Positions 1 to 9,102 are shown, counted from the first letter of the stretch. The stretch: 64,000 bases of DNA from Seohaeicola zhoushanensis (GCF_014656415.1 NZ_BNCJ01000008.1:1-64000), one strand, 5' to 3'. Made by a program: numbers and translations. The notes: a model not told the origin generated them from the sequence alone.

Positions 1-60
1 CAATGCCCGTCACGGTAGCAGCGCGTTGGTGGGAAGGCAGTTCATCCCATTAGGTCACGG

Positions 61-665
61 TTCTGGTGGCATCGGTTCGGTCCGATGTTCGCGTCTGAGA
101 TCCGGAAACGGCGGATCGAAGGTATGCGATCCAGTCGATGGCGCTGGCATCTTGATGAGGTGTTCGTGAAAATCAACGGCGAGCGGCACTACCTCTGGCG
201 GGCGGTCGACCATGAGGGCGAAGTCCTGGAAAGCTTCGTAACGAAGACGCGGGACAAGAAATCCGCGTTGAAATTCCTCAAGAAAGCGATGCGTAAGCAT
301 GGCCGGCCGGAGGCAATCGTAACGGATCGTCTTCGATCCTACGACGCCGCGCTCAGGGACATTGGTGCCGGCGCGCGGCAGGAAACCGGTCGCTGGGCGA
401 ACAACCGTGCCGAGAATTCTCACCTTCCATTCCGACGACGCGAGCGGGCGATGCTTCGCTTCCGGCGGATGCGAAGTTTGCAGAAGTTCGCTTCCGTGCA
501 CGCCCCCGTCTCAGACCATTTCAACCAGGAGCGCAGCCTCACCCCACGAGTCCATCTCAAGGCAAACCGCGCCGCTGCTCTCACCGAGTGGCGCGGTCTC
601 TGCGCTGAATGGAGAAGCCTTCCTCCTGCGATTCGGAGACTGGTTTGCATTGGTCTGGCAGCACC
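61..665 (+). mobile_element. Degenerate IS6-family insertion sequence (right part)
   Basis: The right end of an IS6-like element is recognisable from the transposase catalytic core and from an 82-base right-end segment (584-665). That segment recurs at 13813-13894 with 64 of 82 identical bases and no gaps. The likely terminal repeat reads, inward on the minus strand, GGTGCTGCCAGACCAATGCA. The left end and the transposase N-terminus are not recognisable; a stop at 16-18 lies in the transposase frame. The element is therefore a relic, and its true left limit may lie outside the window. Confidence 0.65.
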
Positions 666-717
666 AAGTGAACCTGTACCGGCCGGCAAGTCAGAACCGT
701 ACCGGACGCCGCCGTAG
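85..717 (+). pseudogene. IS6-family DDE transposase, N-terminally truncated, stop codon lost
   Basis: The 210-residue frame holds the IS6 catalytic domain. The DDE triad can be read as D24 (WHLDEVF), D81 (IVTDRLRSY) and E110 (NNRAENS), followed by the family C-terminus (FNQERSL...NRAAALTEWRGLCA). Family members are about 230-240 residues and begin with a helix-turn-helix, which is missing. Conserved residues WWHRFGP are still encoded in frame upstream of the first ATG (64-84), but the frame before that is unrelated. After residue 174 the related copy at 13836 has CAA-TAA, while here GAA-TGG follows. The natural stop is thus lost, and translation would run through the terminal repeat into flanking DNA, overlapping the 3' end of the convergent FAD gene. 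Probably inactive. Confidence 0.8.
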
Positions 718-2112
718 CAGGGCAGGGATCGTTGCGTTCAGGCGAAAAGCGATCTGGGGGATTGCAGTCATGTCGCCGAAGGCGCCGCGTGTCAGCAGGC
801 CATATGCGAAGACGTCGTCCTGTGGGCGACCGTCGCGATCGTGAACGCGGTTTTCCGCGTCCACCTCGATGCCCAGGCCCAGCAGGTCCGGACGGGCTAT
901 CCCGGCCTCCTGCAGGGAGGCGAACAGCGGTGAATGATCCAGTGTCCGCGGTCCGGTGCACAGGACGATCGCATCGAACCTTTCCGTCCAGTCACCTTCC
1001 GACCCGCCCGACATTGTGACGACGAACTCGGAACCATCCAGATCTGCCCTCAGGAAACGGCTCCTTCTGAAGGTCAACTGTCCCGTGCTTTCCAGATGGT
1101 CCAGCACCGCGCCGGTCTGTGGCACCATCCGGTAGCGATAGACGTCGTACCAGGGTTTCAAGTGCCGCAGAAAACGGCCCTGTTCCTCCAGCGAGTAGCC
1201 GGGCCAGAGCCGGGCCGCCGCGTCGCGCACGTCGTCGAACGCGCTCTTGGCGTCGCCGCCCTGTGCCTCGGCCAGGGCAAGGTCAGCCCGCAGCGCGCGA
1301 TAGGTCTGCATCAGCGTCAGCTTGCTGCCGTGGCGTTCGAGGAAGCGCGGCATGGGCCGGGCCAGCCGCTCGACCAGTTTGGCAATATCCGGGGCGGCCC
1401 CCTGTGGCTGCGGCCGCAGCCCCCGGCGCGAGATCGCGCAGATCGGGCCTCGATGGCCGCGCCGGGCCAGCGAGGCGATGACATCCGCCGCCGTCAGCCC
1501 GGTCCCGACCAGCAGGACCGAGGCATCGCGGTCCGGCCCGTCCAGGGCGCCGGAACGCAGCGGGTCGGCGATGAAGCCGGGCGCCCCGGCCGCCTTGGCG
1601 CTGACCCCGCGCGGAACCGAAGGGGACTGCCCCGCGGCCGCCAGAACCAGCGTGTCGGCGTCGAGGACCAGGCCGTCTTCAAGCGTCACCTTCAGTCCCT
1701 TGGTCTGCCGTGCCACCGCCACTGCGCGCCCGCGCTGATGGCGGATCCTGCTGCCCGAGGGGTTCTCTCTCGCCAATTCGGCCACCATCCCGCCCAGGTA
1801 GCGCCTGACGTCGCTGCGGCGCACAAAGGTGACGCCTGTCGCGGGCCAGAAGGCCTCGGGGTCGCGTTCGAGGCCCCGATCAGCTGCATACCATCGCGCG
1901 AAATGGCCAAGGTCCTCGGGGAAGAGGATCAGCAACTCATGGGTGCCATTGACCCGGTGGTCAGGGTCGTTCCCTCCATAGGCGATGCCGCCGCCAACCG
2001 TCTCGCGGGGTTCGACAATGCAGATGTCGAGCGGATCAGTCGCATGGCGCGCGAGTTGGATTGCCGTGGCCGCGCCGGTGAATCCGCCGCCCAGGATGAT
2101 GAACCTGCGCAT
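691..2112 (-). CDS. FAD/NAD(P)-binding oxidoreductase
   Basis: This 473-residue flavoprotein begins with a dinucleotide-binding fold; GGGFTG lies at residues 8-13 followed by an acidic residue at the end of strand 2 (CIVEP). An internal second nucleotide motif (LLVGTGLTAADV) and a C-terminal ATG-like motif (AIVLCTGP) fit the FAD/NAD(P)-binding family often found as an accessory oxidoreductase (NAD_binding_9 type). It is the last gene of a leftward operon, 3 bases after the enoyl-CoA hydratase gene, so it probably acts in the same acyl-CoA pathway, but its substrate is unknown. Its 3' end lies only 26 bases outside the IS6 relic's right end. Confidence 0.75.
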   Translation of the reverse strand: MRRFIILGGGFTGAATAIQLARHATDPLDICIVEPRETVGGGIAYGGNDPDHRVNGTHELLILFPEDLGHFARWYAADRGLERDPEAFWPATGVTFVRRSDVRRYLGGMVAELARENPSGSRIRHQRGRAVAVARQTKGLKVTLEDGLVLDADTLVLAAAGQSPSVPRGVSAKAAGAPGFIADPLRSGALDGPDRDASVLLVGTGLTAADVIASLARRGHRGPICAISRRGLRPQPQGAAPDIAKLVERLARPMPRFLERHGSKLTLMQTYRALRADLALAEAQGGDAKSAFDDVRDAAARLWPGYSLEEQGRFLRHLKPWYDVYRYRMVPQTGAVLDHLESTGQLTFRRSRFLRADLDGSEFVVTMSGGSEGDWTERFDAIVLCTGPRTLDHSPLFASLQEAGIARPDLLGLGIEVDAENRVHDRDGRPQDDVFAYGLLTRGAFGDMTAIPQIAFRLNATIPALLRRRPVRF

Positions 2113-2115
2113 CGG

Positions 2116-2901
2116 TTATTCGCCTTTCCAGACCGGACGGCGCTTTTCAGCGAAGGCGCGGGCACCTTCGAGGCGGTCGTCGCTGGCCATCAGCCGTTGG
2201 TGCAGGGCCAGTTCCAATGCCAACCCGGCCTCGGCCCCGCCCTGGCCGGCCCCCCGCACAGCTCGGGTCACGGCGCTGACCGCGAGGGGCGGCGCCTCGG
2301 CGATCCGCTCGGCCAGCGCAAGGGCTTCGCTCACCAGTGCCTCCGGGGCGACGATGCGGTTCACCAGCCCGCAGGCCAGCGCCGTCTCGGCGTCAAGCGC
2401 GTCGCCCGTCAGCAAGAGCTCCATCGCCCTGCGCGGCCCCAGAGCGGCGGTCAGCGCCTGGGTGCCGCCCATTCCCGGCATGATGCCCCTTCGGATCTCG
2501 GGCAGGGCGAACCCCGCATGGGGCACTGCCAGCACCAGGTCGGACGAAAGCGCCAGCTCGGCCCCGCCGGCGTGGGCGATGCCGTTGAGGGCCGCGATGA
2601 CCGGGAAGTCGAAGCCCCGGCGAATACTGAACGCGAGCCGGTGCGCCATGTGCTGCGCGCGGGCCGCCATGGCGTCCATCCCAGCGCGTTCCTTGAGATC
2701 GGCGCCGGTACTGAAGGCGCTTTCGCCGGCGCCGGTCAGGATCAGCGCCCGCATGTCGGTGCGCAGGGCCAGCCGCGTGTAGAGTTCGATCATGCCATGC
2801 GCCGAAGCCGTGGTCAGCGCGTTCAGTGCCTGCGGCCGGTCAATGCGCAGCAGCACCACGCCGCGCACCGGCTCCTCGACCGAGAGACCGGCGTCAAACA
2901 T
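2116..2901 (-). CDS. Enoyl-CoA hydratase/isomerase family protein
   Basis: A 261-residue crotonase-fold protein of normal length. The oxyanion-hole stretch IAALNGIAHAGGAELAL and the two candidate catalytic glutamates (in GGAE and in ALPEIRRG) are both present, so hydratase activity is plausible rather than only isomerase or dehalogenase chemistry. It would act on an enoyl-CoA in the cytoplasm. The start overlaps the end of the TRAP large-permease gene by 8 bases, implying translational coupling. The neighbouring CoA ligase and biotin-dependent carboxyltransferase suggest activation, carboxylation and hydration of an unsaturated acid taken up by the TRAP system, as in leucine or terpenoid acid breakdown; that is inference. 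Confidence 0.85.
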   Translation of the reverse strand: MFDAGLSVEEPVRGVVLLRIDRPQALNALTTASAHGMIELYTRLALRTDMRALILTGAGESAFSTGADLKERAGMDAMAARAQHMAHRLAFSIRRGFDFPVIAALNGIAHAGGAELALSSDLVLAVPHAGFALPEIRRGIMPGMGGTQALTAALGPRRAMELLLTGDALDAETALACGLVNRIVAPEALVSEALALAERIAEAPPLAVSAVTRAVRGAGQGGAEAGLALELALHQRLMASDDRLEGARAFAEKRRPVWKGE

Positions 2902-4159
2902 GGCCGGGCAACCAGGTCGCCAGCGAGGGCAGCAGGATCATCAGCAGGCCATAGGCGATGCCCAGCATGAGGAAGCCCGGCAGCTCCTTGAACGCTTTCT
3001 CGGGCGATAGCCGGATCACCGCTGCGCCGGTGTAGAGGCCGACGCAGACCGGCGGCGTCAGCATCCCGAGGCCGATGAAGGCGGTCAGCACGATGTAATA
3101 GTGGATCGGATCCACGGCGAGAGGCGCCAGCGCGGCCACCGTCATTGGCAGAACCAGATAGAAGATCGGCACCACCTCGATGAAGGTCCCGAGCAGCAGG
3201 CAGGTGATCGCCACCATGATCAGGAAGGTGACCGGCCCGGTGCCCAGGTGGGTCAGGAAATCGATCATGTGCTGCGGCGCCTGGGTGAAAGTCAGCACCA
3301 CTGAGAGGAATGTCGCCATGCCGATGATGACGAAGATCGCGCTGCAGGCGATGGCCGTGGCCACCAGCGCCTCGATCACGCCCCGGAAGGTCAGTTCCCG
3401 ATAGATCAGGAAGCCGATCAGCAGCGACCAGACGCCTGCGGCGGCGGCGGATTCCGCCGCGGTCAGCAGGCCCGAATAGATGCCGCCCAGGATGATGAAC
3501 GGGGTGAGCAGGGCAGGGATCGCTGCCACGAAGCTCTGCCAGCGCTCGGACCACGAAGCGCGGGCCGAACGCGGCATGTGCCGGCAGCGCCAGGCGACAT
3601 AGGCGCTCAGCATCACCATCAGCACGATGCCGGGCACGATCCCCGCCGCGAAGGTGCGCGAGACCGGCACAGAGGTCAGCGAGGAATAGATGATCGCGGC
3701 GTTGCTCGGCGGGATCAGCCCTTCGAGCAGCGCGGCCATTGCGGCAAGCACGACGACGAAAGGCTTGGGATAGCCTTCCTCGACCATGCGCGGCATCAGC
3801 ACGGTGCCGATGGCGGTAATCGCTGCCAGGATCGAGCCGCAGAAGGCGGCGAAGAAGCCCATCGCCAGCACCATCGACACGCCGAGCCCGCCCGGCCAGT
3901 GGCCGACGAGGGTGACGCAGAAGTTGACCAGCCGCGTGGCGATGCCGCCTTTGACCATGGTATAGCCGGCAAAGATGAACAGTGGGATCGCCAGCAGGAT
4001 CTGCTTGGTCACTGCCGCGAAGGAGACCTGCAGCAGCGTGGCCCAGGGCAGATTCAGGTCGACCGAGGCGATCAAGGCGCTGCCGATGCCGAAGACCAGG
4101 AAGATCGGCACCGACAGGATCAGCAGGATGCTCGAGAAGGCAAGCGCGATGGGGATCAT
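2894..4159 (-). CDS. TRAP transporter large permease, DctM family
   Basis: A 421-residue, very hydrophobic protein with roughly a dozen membrane segments, matching the usual 420-440 residues of DctM proteins. Family motifs such as IPLFIFAGYTMVKGGIATRL near the N-terminus and LIPPSNAAIIYSS in the middle are visible. It forms the ion-driven translocation channel of a tripartite ATP-independent periplasmic transporter. Its start overlaps the DctQ stop (ATGA) and its end overlaps the enoyl-CoA hydratase start, so the DctP-DctQ-DctM-hydratase order is co-transcribed. The substrate is probably a carboxylate, because nearly all characterised TRAP systems move organic acids. Confidence 0.92.
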   Translation of the reverse strand: MIPIALAFSSILLILSVPIFLVFGIGSALIASVDLNLPWATLLQVSFAAVTKQILLAIPLFIFAGYTMVKGGIATRLVNFCVTLVGHWPGGLGVSMVLAMGFFAAFCGSILAAITAIGTVLMPRMVEEGYPKPFVVVLAAMAALLEGLIPPSNAAIIYSSLTSVPVSRTFAAGIVPGIVLMVMLSAYVAWRCRHMPRSARASWSERWQSFVAAIPALLTPFIILGGIYSGLLTAAESAAAAGVWSLLIGFLIYRELTFRGVIEALVATAIACSAIFVIIGMATFLSVVLTFTQAPQHMIDFLTHLGTGPVTFLIMVAITCLLLGTFIEVVPIFYLVLPMTVAALAPLAVDPIHYYIVLTAFIGLGMLTPPVCVGLYTGAAVIRLSPEKAFKELPGFLMLGIAYGLLMILLPSLATWLPGHV

Positions 4160-4692
4160 GACTGGAGGCCGTCCTTGTGATTGCGGACCGGGGTGCCGGT
4201 GAGAAGCTCGACCAGGGCGGTGATGGCCTTTTCAAGCGCGAACCAGGCGAGCAGGGCAAAGCCGACTGGGAACGAGAGGTAGATCCACCAGAGCGGAAAG
4301 CGGATGCCGGTCTCTGTGGTCTGGCGCAGCCGGCGGAAGAAGGCGAGGGCGTCGAGCCCGCCCATCAGCAGCCACACCGCTGCAGCGCAGATCACCGCGC
4401 CCAGCAGCAGGTTCAGGAACAGCCGTCCGCGCGGGGCCAGGAAATGCGGGAGGAAGTCGACGGTGACATGGCGGTCGGCCCGCAGCAGGACGCCCATCAT
4501 CGGAAAGACCACCCAGGGCATCAGCAGCGGCGGCAGGTCGTTCAGGATGGCATAGCCGAAACCGAACAGCAGCCGTTCGAGCGCCGCGGCCGACAGGGCG
4601 ATGATCGCGAAGGCTACACCGCAGCAGGCGACGATCAGGCACAACATGCCCAGCACGTCGTTAAACTTCATGTAGAGGCGCAGAAGGGGCAT
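4156..4692 (-). CDS. TRAP transporter small permease, DctQ family
   Basis: A 178-residue protein with four predicted membrane helices and the DctQ-type stretch LPPLLMPWVVFPMMGVLLRA followed by HVTVDFLP. DctQ pairs with DctM in the inner membrane to form the permease. It lies between the binding-protein and large-permease genes, and its stop overlaps the DctM start in an ATGA arrangement. An internal ATG at residue 8 is an alternative start; no strong Shine-Dalgarno sequence distinguishes the two. The 121-base gap upstream holds a strong hairpin, so its expression is probably lower than that of the binding protein. Confidence 0.85.
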   Translation of the reverse strand: MPLLRLYMKFNDVLGMLCLIVACCGVAFAIIALSAAALERLLFGFGYAILNDLPPLLMPWVVFPMMGVLLRADRHVTVDFLPHFLAPRGRLFLNLLLGAVICAAAVWLLMGGLDALAFFRRLRQTTETGIRFPLWWIYLSFPVGFALLAWFALEKAITALVELLTGTPVRNHKDGLQS

Positions 4693-4751
4693 CCGCGGAT
4701 CCTGGAATGGGCCGCCGGCTACCGTGCCGGGGACGGTCTATGTCGGAAAAG

Positions 4752-4789
4752 GGTGGCGGCCACAGCGGTGCGGCCGCCACCAAGTCGGG
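4752..4789 (-). terminator. Intra-operon hairpin after the TRAP binding-protein gene
   Basis: A perfect 10-bp stem (4752-4761 with 4772-4781, GGTGGCGGCC) encloses a 10-base loop. Read on the minus strand it is followed by CTTTTCC. It sits between dctP and dctQ, where a partial terminator or 3'-end stabiliser would give more binding protein than permease. Confidence 0.55.
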
Positions 4790-4813
4790 GGAGGAAACCG
4801 GTTCCGTCAGCCG

Positions 4814-5836
4814 TTATTTCTTGCCGACATAGGCCAGTGCCGCGTCGACCACGTCCTGATCGACCTCGCCCAGCATCTTGGGCAGCACCTCGTTGCGCTC
4901 CATCGCCGAGAGCTTCTCGAGCTCCGCGCCCTCGAAGGTCACGACGGTGCCGCCCTTCGCCGCGAATTCCTCCAGCACCTTGTCGGATTCGGCCATGATG
5001 GCCTCGGTCGCCTCGGCGCCGATCTCGGCGGCGGCATCCAGCACGATCTGGCGCAGTTCCGGAGACAGGCTGTCGAGCCAGGGCTTGTTGGCGATGAAAT
5101 AGGCGTCGTTGAACTGGAAGTAGGGCATCTGGGCGGTCTTCAGGAAATCCCACCAGCTGTAGCCCTTGATCGCGCCCGGCACGGTGGCGACGGTGTCGAT
5201 CATGCCGTTTTGCAGAGCGGTATAAACCTCGCCGGTCGGCAACGAGACCATGCGGCCGGCGCCAAGCGCCTCCCAACGGGGACGGTCCGCGTCGGTCAGG
5301 ACTCGGGCGCTGACCCCCTTGAAGCCCTCGATGCCGGTCACGTTCTCGCGGGTGGTGAACACCGCGCTCGGCCCGACCGGGTTGAAGCCGATGATCTCGA
5401 TCCCGGCAGCCGAGGTGACATCCTCCATGATCGCCTTGCCGACCTCGGTCTCGGCAAAGAAGCCGCGGATCTGCTCGAAGCTCTCGAAGACGCCCGGCAG
5501 GTTGGTCACGTTGTAGTTCTTGTTCAGCGTCGGAAAGCTGACCACGCCCACCGCGCCGCCGATCTCGACGGCCCCGGACGAGACGCCGCCCAGGATGTCG
5601 CGGATCCCGAAGAGCTGGCCGCTCGGAAACACCTGGATCGTCAGCGCGCCCTTGCTGCGCTCACCGACCAGTTCGGCGAACTTGTTGGCAAAGACCGCCG
5701 CCGGGTGCGTCGGGCCCCAGTGGTAGGATAGCTTCGCGGTCTGCTGCGCGGCTGCGGGCATTGCTCCCATGATCCCGATCGCAGCGGCGGCGATGAGGCC
5801 GCGGGGTGTGAAATTCCTGAAAACCTGTCCAATCAT
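4814..5836 (-). CDS. TRAP transporter substrate-binding protein, DctP family
   Basis: A 340-residue periplasmic binding protein. The start at 5836 is chosen because it gives a clean signal peptide (basic N-terminus, hydrophobic core, cleavage near AAAQQ at about residue 27) and has a good ribosome site (AGGGAGGA) at suitable spacing; the open frame itself extends further upstream inside the CoA-ligase gene. The mature protein has DctP-type features including the conserved arginine region near RVLTDADRPRWEALGA and SLPTGEVYTALQNGMIDT. It delivers the substrate, probably an organic acid, to DctQM. It is 26 bases downstream of the CoA ligase, which suggests the imported acid is activated to a CoA thioester. 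Confidence 0.9.
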   Translation of the reverse strand: MIGQVFRNFTPRGLIAAAAIGIMGAMPAAAQQTAKLSYHWGPTHPAAVFANKFAELVGERSKGALTIQVFPSGQLFGIRDILGGVSSGAVEIGGAVGVVSFPTLNKNYNVTNLPGVFESFEQIRGFFAETEVGKAIMEDVTSAAGIEIIGFNPVGPSAVFTTRENVTGIEGFKGVSARVLTDADRPRWEALGAGRMVSLPTGEVYTALQNGMIDTVATVPGAIKGYSWWDFLKTAQMPYFQFNDAYFIANKPWLDSLSPELRQIVLDAAAEIGAEATEAIMAESDKVLEEFAAKGGTVVTFEGAELEKLSAMERNEVLPKMLGEVDQDVVDAALAYVGKK

Positions 5837-5862
5837 GTCGTGTCCTCCCTGACACAAGTTCG

Positions 5863-7449
5863 CTAGTGTGTTTCCTTTGCCAGTCCGAGCAGGTCCTCGA
5901 TGTTCTGCTTCAGCTCGGCCTTGTTCACCTTCCCCGCGAGGTTGCGGGGCAAGGCGTCGACGAAATGCACGCGTTTGGGTTTCTTGTAGCCCGCGACGTA
6001 GTCCCGGCAGCCGTCGATGACGCCGGCTTCGGTTGGCGATGATCCGGCGCGCGCGACCACGGCGGCGACCACGATCTCGCCCCACTCGGGGTCGGGCAGC
6101 CCGATCACCGCCGCATCCTCCAGCTCGGGAAGGCGCAGCAGGGCGTCCTCGACCTCGCGGGCATAGATGTTGAAGCCGCCGCTGATGATCATGTCCTTGT
6201 TGCGTCCGACGAGGAACAGGTAGCCTTCCTCGTCCATCCAGCCGAGATCGCCGGTATAGAACCAGCCTTCCCGCACCGTCTCGGCGCGCAGCTCGGGCCG
6301 GTTCCAATAGGCGACGTCGGCAACACCCTCGGCCTTTACCGCGATCTCGCCGATCTCGCCGGAGGGCAGGGCGGTGTCATCCTTGCCGCGGATCGAGATC
6401 TTCACGTTCATCGTCGGCCGCCCGCAGGAGGCGATCCGCCGTGTCTCGGTTTCTTCGCCCTCCAGCAGGTGTTCATGCGGGTAGAGCACGGTCAGCGGCT
6501 GCGGGCATTCCGACATGCCCAGGTGCTGGCGCAGGATCGGGCCGAACGTCTCGACCGCCTTCTTCACGATGTGCCGGGGGGTCGAGGCGGTGCCGTAATT
6601 GATCCGGGTGAGCGACGACAAGTCATAGCGCGCCCCGTTCTTCTCGATGTCGTCGAGCAGCCGGATGATCATCGTCGGCACCAGGAGCAGATGCGTCACC
6701 CGTTCCTTTTCGATGGTCGCCTGCAGCGTCTCGGGGTCGAACTTCGGCAGGATCACGTTGCGCGCCCCGCGCAGGTAGTAGGGGATAAGGTAATTGCCGG
6801 CGGCATGGGTGAGGGGGCCGACGTGGATCATGCTGTCATCCACGCCCAGCCGGTATTCCAGCGCCGCAAAGAAGTTGTCGAGCCGGTTGCGGAAGCGCGC
6901 GTGGCTGTAGGCGATGCCCTTGGGCTTGCCGGTCGTGCCCGAGGTATAGACGATCCGCGCCAGTTCGCCGTCGTCCACCTCGACCAGCGGCTCGTCGGGC
7001 GAGGCCGAGGCGAGCAGGTCGTGGTAGTCCAGACAGGGCGCCGACAGCTCGTCCCACTCGAAGCCGACGACAAATCGCACCGAAGGGGCCAGCTTGGCGG
7101 CCGCAATCGCGGCAGCCTTGTGTTCGGGGCCGGCGATCAGGACAGAGGCACCCGAGTCGTTCAGGATGTCGCCGTGCTCGATTGCCGTATGGCGCGCGTT
7201 CAGCGCGACATAGGTCAAGCCCGCCTTGGTCACGCCAAAGACCGTCTCGACGCTTTGCACGCAGTTGTTCAGCAGGACCGCCACCCGGTCACCGGTCTCC
7301 AGTCCGAACCCGCGCAGCGCGTTGGCCAGCCGGTTCGAACACTCGTCGATCTCGTCATAGCAATGGGTGCGGTCGCCGAAGACCAGCGCCACGCGGTCGC
7401 GATACTGCCTGGCAGCCCAGCTGAGTTCATCGCCTGCGATTATCTTCAT
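5863..7449 (-). CDS. AMP-forming acyl-CoA synthetase
   Basis: A 528-residue ANL-superfamily enzyme. The phosphate-binding motif YTSGTTGKPKG is at residues 168-178, the YTGDLGWMDEEGY motif follows in the C-terminal half, and the catalytic lysine region (PRNLAGKVNKAELK) closes the protein. It converts a carboxylic acid, ATP and CoA to acyl-CoA. It lies between the carboxyltransferase gene (15 bases upstream) and dctP. Long-chain-fatty-acid annotation is common for such proteins, but the transporter context suggests a short or branched acid. The Shine-Dalgarno AAGGAAG supports the start. Confidence 0.88.
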   Translation of the reverse strand: MKIIAGDELSWAARQYRDRVALVFGDRTHCYDEIDECSNRLANALRGFGLETGDRVAVLLNNCVQSVETVFGVTKAGLTYVALNARHTAIEHGDILNDSGASVLIAGPEHKAAAIAAAKLAPSVRFVVGFEWDELSAPCLDYHDLLASASPDEPLVEVDDGELARIVYTSGTTGKPKGIAYSHARFRNRLDNFFAALEYRLGVDDSMIHVGPLTHAAGNYLIPYYLRGARNVILPKFDPETLQATIEKERVTHLLLVPTMIIRLLDDIEKNGARYDLSSLTRINYGTASTPRHIVKKAVETFGPILRQHLGMSECPQPLTVLYPHEHLLEGEETETRRIASCGRPTMNVKISIRGKDDTALPSGEIGEIAVKAEGVADVAYWNRPELRAETVREGWFYTGDLGWMDEEGYLFLVGRNKDMIISGGFNIYAREVEDALLRLPELEDAAVIGLPDPEWGEIVVAAVVARAGSSPTEAGVIDGCRDYVAGYKKPKRVHFVDALPRNLAGKVNKAELKQNIEDLLGLAKETH

Positions 7450-7464
7450 CGGTCGGGTACTTCC

Positions 7465-9015
7465 TTACTTGCGCATCGTTCGCGCGGCTGGGCCTAGGAT
7501 CCGGGGCAACTGGTCCCAGGCCATGTCCATCCAGTCGCAGAGCAGCGGGCGGGTGTCGCGCGGGTCGATGATGTCGTTGATGCCGAACCGCTCGGCGGTC
7601 CGGAACGGAGAGGTATAGGTGGAATACCTGTCATGCAGTTGCTGCTTGAAGGCCTCCGGGTCATCGGCCGCCTCGATCTGGCGCCGGTAGGCTGCGGTGA
7701 TGCCGCCCTCCAGCGGGATCGAACCCCAGCTCGCCGAAGGCCAGGCATAGCGCAGGTTGATGTCACCCAGCCGTCCATGCGCAGCCCCGGCAACGCCGAA
7801 GGCGCGACGGATGATGATGGTGCACCAGGGCACCCGGCTCTGGTCGATGGCGGCCAGCGCGCGCATCGCGGCGCGAATTGTCGCCGACTTCTCGGCATCC
7901 GGTCCGATCATGATGCCCGGCTGGTCGAACAACGAGACGATCGGGATGTGAAAGGTGTCGCAGAAGTCGACGAAACTCTCGATCTTCGCCGAGGACTTCA
8001 GCGTCATCGCGCCGCCCGCAAAGGTCGGATCGTTGGCCAGGATTCCCACCGGCCGCCCGTTCAGCCGGGCCAGGCCGGTCACGCTGGAACGGCCCGAATA
8101 GCGGCCCATCTCAAAAAAGCTGTCACGGTCGAAGACCGCCGCGATGATCTTGCGAACCTGGTAGGCCCGCCGCTTTTCGCGCGGGATCGCTTCCAGCAGG
8201 TACTCGTCGCGCCGGTCGGCGGGGTCGTTGCTGGCGACCACTGGGGGCAGGGTGTGCACGTTGGGCGGAAGATACGACAGGAATCGGCGGGTCTGGGCAA
8301 AGGCGTCGGCCTCGTCCGCCGCCTCGTTGTCGACCAGCCCGCTGCCTCGCGCGTGCATTGCCGAGCCGCCAAGTTCGTCCTTGTCGACGTCGATCCCTAG
8401 ACCTTCCTTCACGACGTAAGGCCCTGCGGCGAAGATCTGCGACTGGCCCTTCACCATGATCGACAGGTGCGAGCCGACCACCTTGATCGCGCCAAGCCCG
8501 GCGCAGGCGCCAAGCGCGATGCCGACAACCGGGATCTCGCCCAGCATCCTGATCTGCTCCCAGGTCGCGTAGCCCGGGATCTTGGTCGACTGCTGCTTTT
8601 CCAGCAGCTTGACGCTGCCACCGGCGGTGTCCACCAGCCGGACGAGGGGGAGCCCCAGCTCCAGCGCCATACGCTCGGCATAGATCCACTTGTCCGAGAT
8701 CGTGCTCTCGGACGAGCCGCCCCTGATCGAGAAATCGTCCGCCGAGATCAGGACCTTGCGCCCTTCGATGCGGGCGGTGCCGATGATGGCGTTCGATGGC
8801 GTCACGTCGACCAGGTTGCCCTCTGCGTCATAGACGGCCGAGCCGGTCATCGTCCCGATCTCGCGAAAGCTGTCCTTGTCCACAAGAAGGGCAATCCGCT
8901 CGCGCGCGTTCAGCTTGCCGGCGGCGCGCATCTTGGCGAGCGATTCCTCGCCGCCCATCTTTTCGGCAAGCCGCTTGCGGCGCTGAATCTCGTCTACTTC
9001 CGGTTGCCAGGACAT
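7465..9015 (-). CDS. Acyl-CoA carboxylase carboxyltransferase (beta) subunit
   Basis: A 516-residue carboxyltransferase with the two crotonase-like halves of the PccB/MccB family. The N-terminal half contains LAKMRAAGKLNARERIALLVD and VSADDFSIRGGS-like strands; the C-terminal half has RPVGILANDPTFAGGAM and the FGVAGAAHG stretch. It transfers CO2 from carboxybiotin to an acyl-CoA. The start at 9015 is chosen for the adjacent GGAGGG site; an open frame continues 14 codons upstream. It is the first gene of the leftward operon and is divergent from a second, distinct carboxyltransferase. Neither carries a biotin carboxylase, so both may use the biotin carboxylase and carrier encoded to the right. 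Confidence 0.88.
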   Translation of the reverse strand: MSWQPEVDEIQRRKRLAEKMGGEESLAKMRAAGKLNARERIALLVDKDSFREIGTMTGSAVYDAEGNLVDVTPSNAIIGTARIEGRKVLISADDFSIRGGSSESTISDKWIYAERMALELGLPLVRLVDTAGGSVKLLEKQQSTKIPGYATWEQIRMLGEIPVVGIALGACAGLGAIKVVGSHLSIMVKGQSQIFAAGPYVVKEGLGIDVDKDELGGSAMHARGSGLVDNEAADEADAFAQTRRFLSYLPPNVHTLPPVVASNDPADRRDEYLLEAIPREKRRAYQVRKIIAAVFDRDSFFEMGRYSGRSSVTGLARLNGRPVGILANDPTFAGGAMTLKSSAKIESFVDFCDTFHIPIVSLFDQPGIMIGPDAEKSATIRAAMRALAAIDQSRVPWCTIIIRRAFGVAGAAHGRLGDINLRYAWPSASWGSIPLEGGITAAYRRQIEAADDPEAFKQQLHDRYSTYTSPFRTAERFGINDIIDPRDTRPLLCDWMDMAWDQLPRILGPAARTMRK

Positions 9016-9052
9016 CTTCCCTCCCATTGGCGCAGGCATCGCCAATCTCCCT

Positions 9053-9085
9053 GTCAATACAAACCTCGTTTCATTTTGCTGTCAA
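9053..9085 (-). promoter_or_regulatory. Candidate promoter of the leftward carboxylase operon
   Basis: On the minus strand TTGACA is followed after 18 bases by TGTATT, a plausible sigma70-type pair in the 135-base divergent region between the two carboxyltransferase genes. The spacing is acceptable and the -10 match is moderate; not proven. Confidence 0.4.
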
Positions 9086-9088
9086 TAA

Positions 9089-9102
9089 GATTGTTGACAA
9101 TC
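9089..9102. promoter_or_regulatory. GATTGT-TG-ACAATC operator candidate
   Basis: A perfect palindrome with 6-base arms and a 2-base centre lies in the divergent promoter region and contains a TTGACA hexamer for the rightward direction. TTGT-N2-ACAA palindromes are typical targets of FCD-type GntR regulators, and such a regulator is encoded in the rightward operon at 10992. Confidence 0.5.

Noticed and set aside
934-2970. Open frame of 678 codons antisense to the FAD oxidoreductase and enoyl-CoA hydratase genes
   Set aside because: Low-complexity R/G/Q/H-rich translation typical of antisense frames in GC-rich DNA; the opposite strand has two clear enzyme families.
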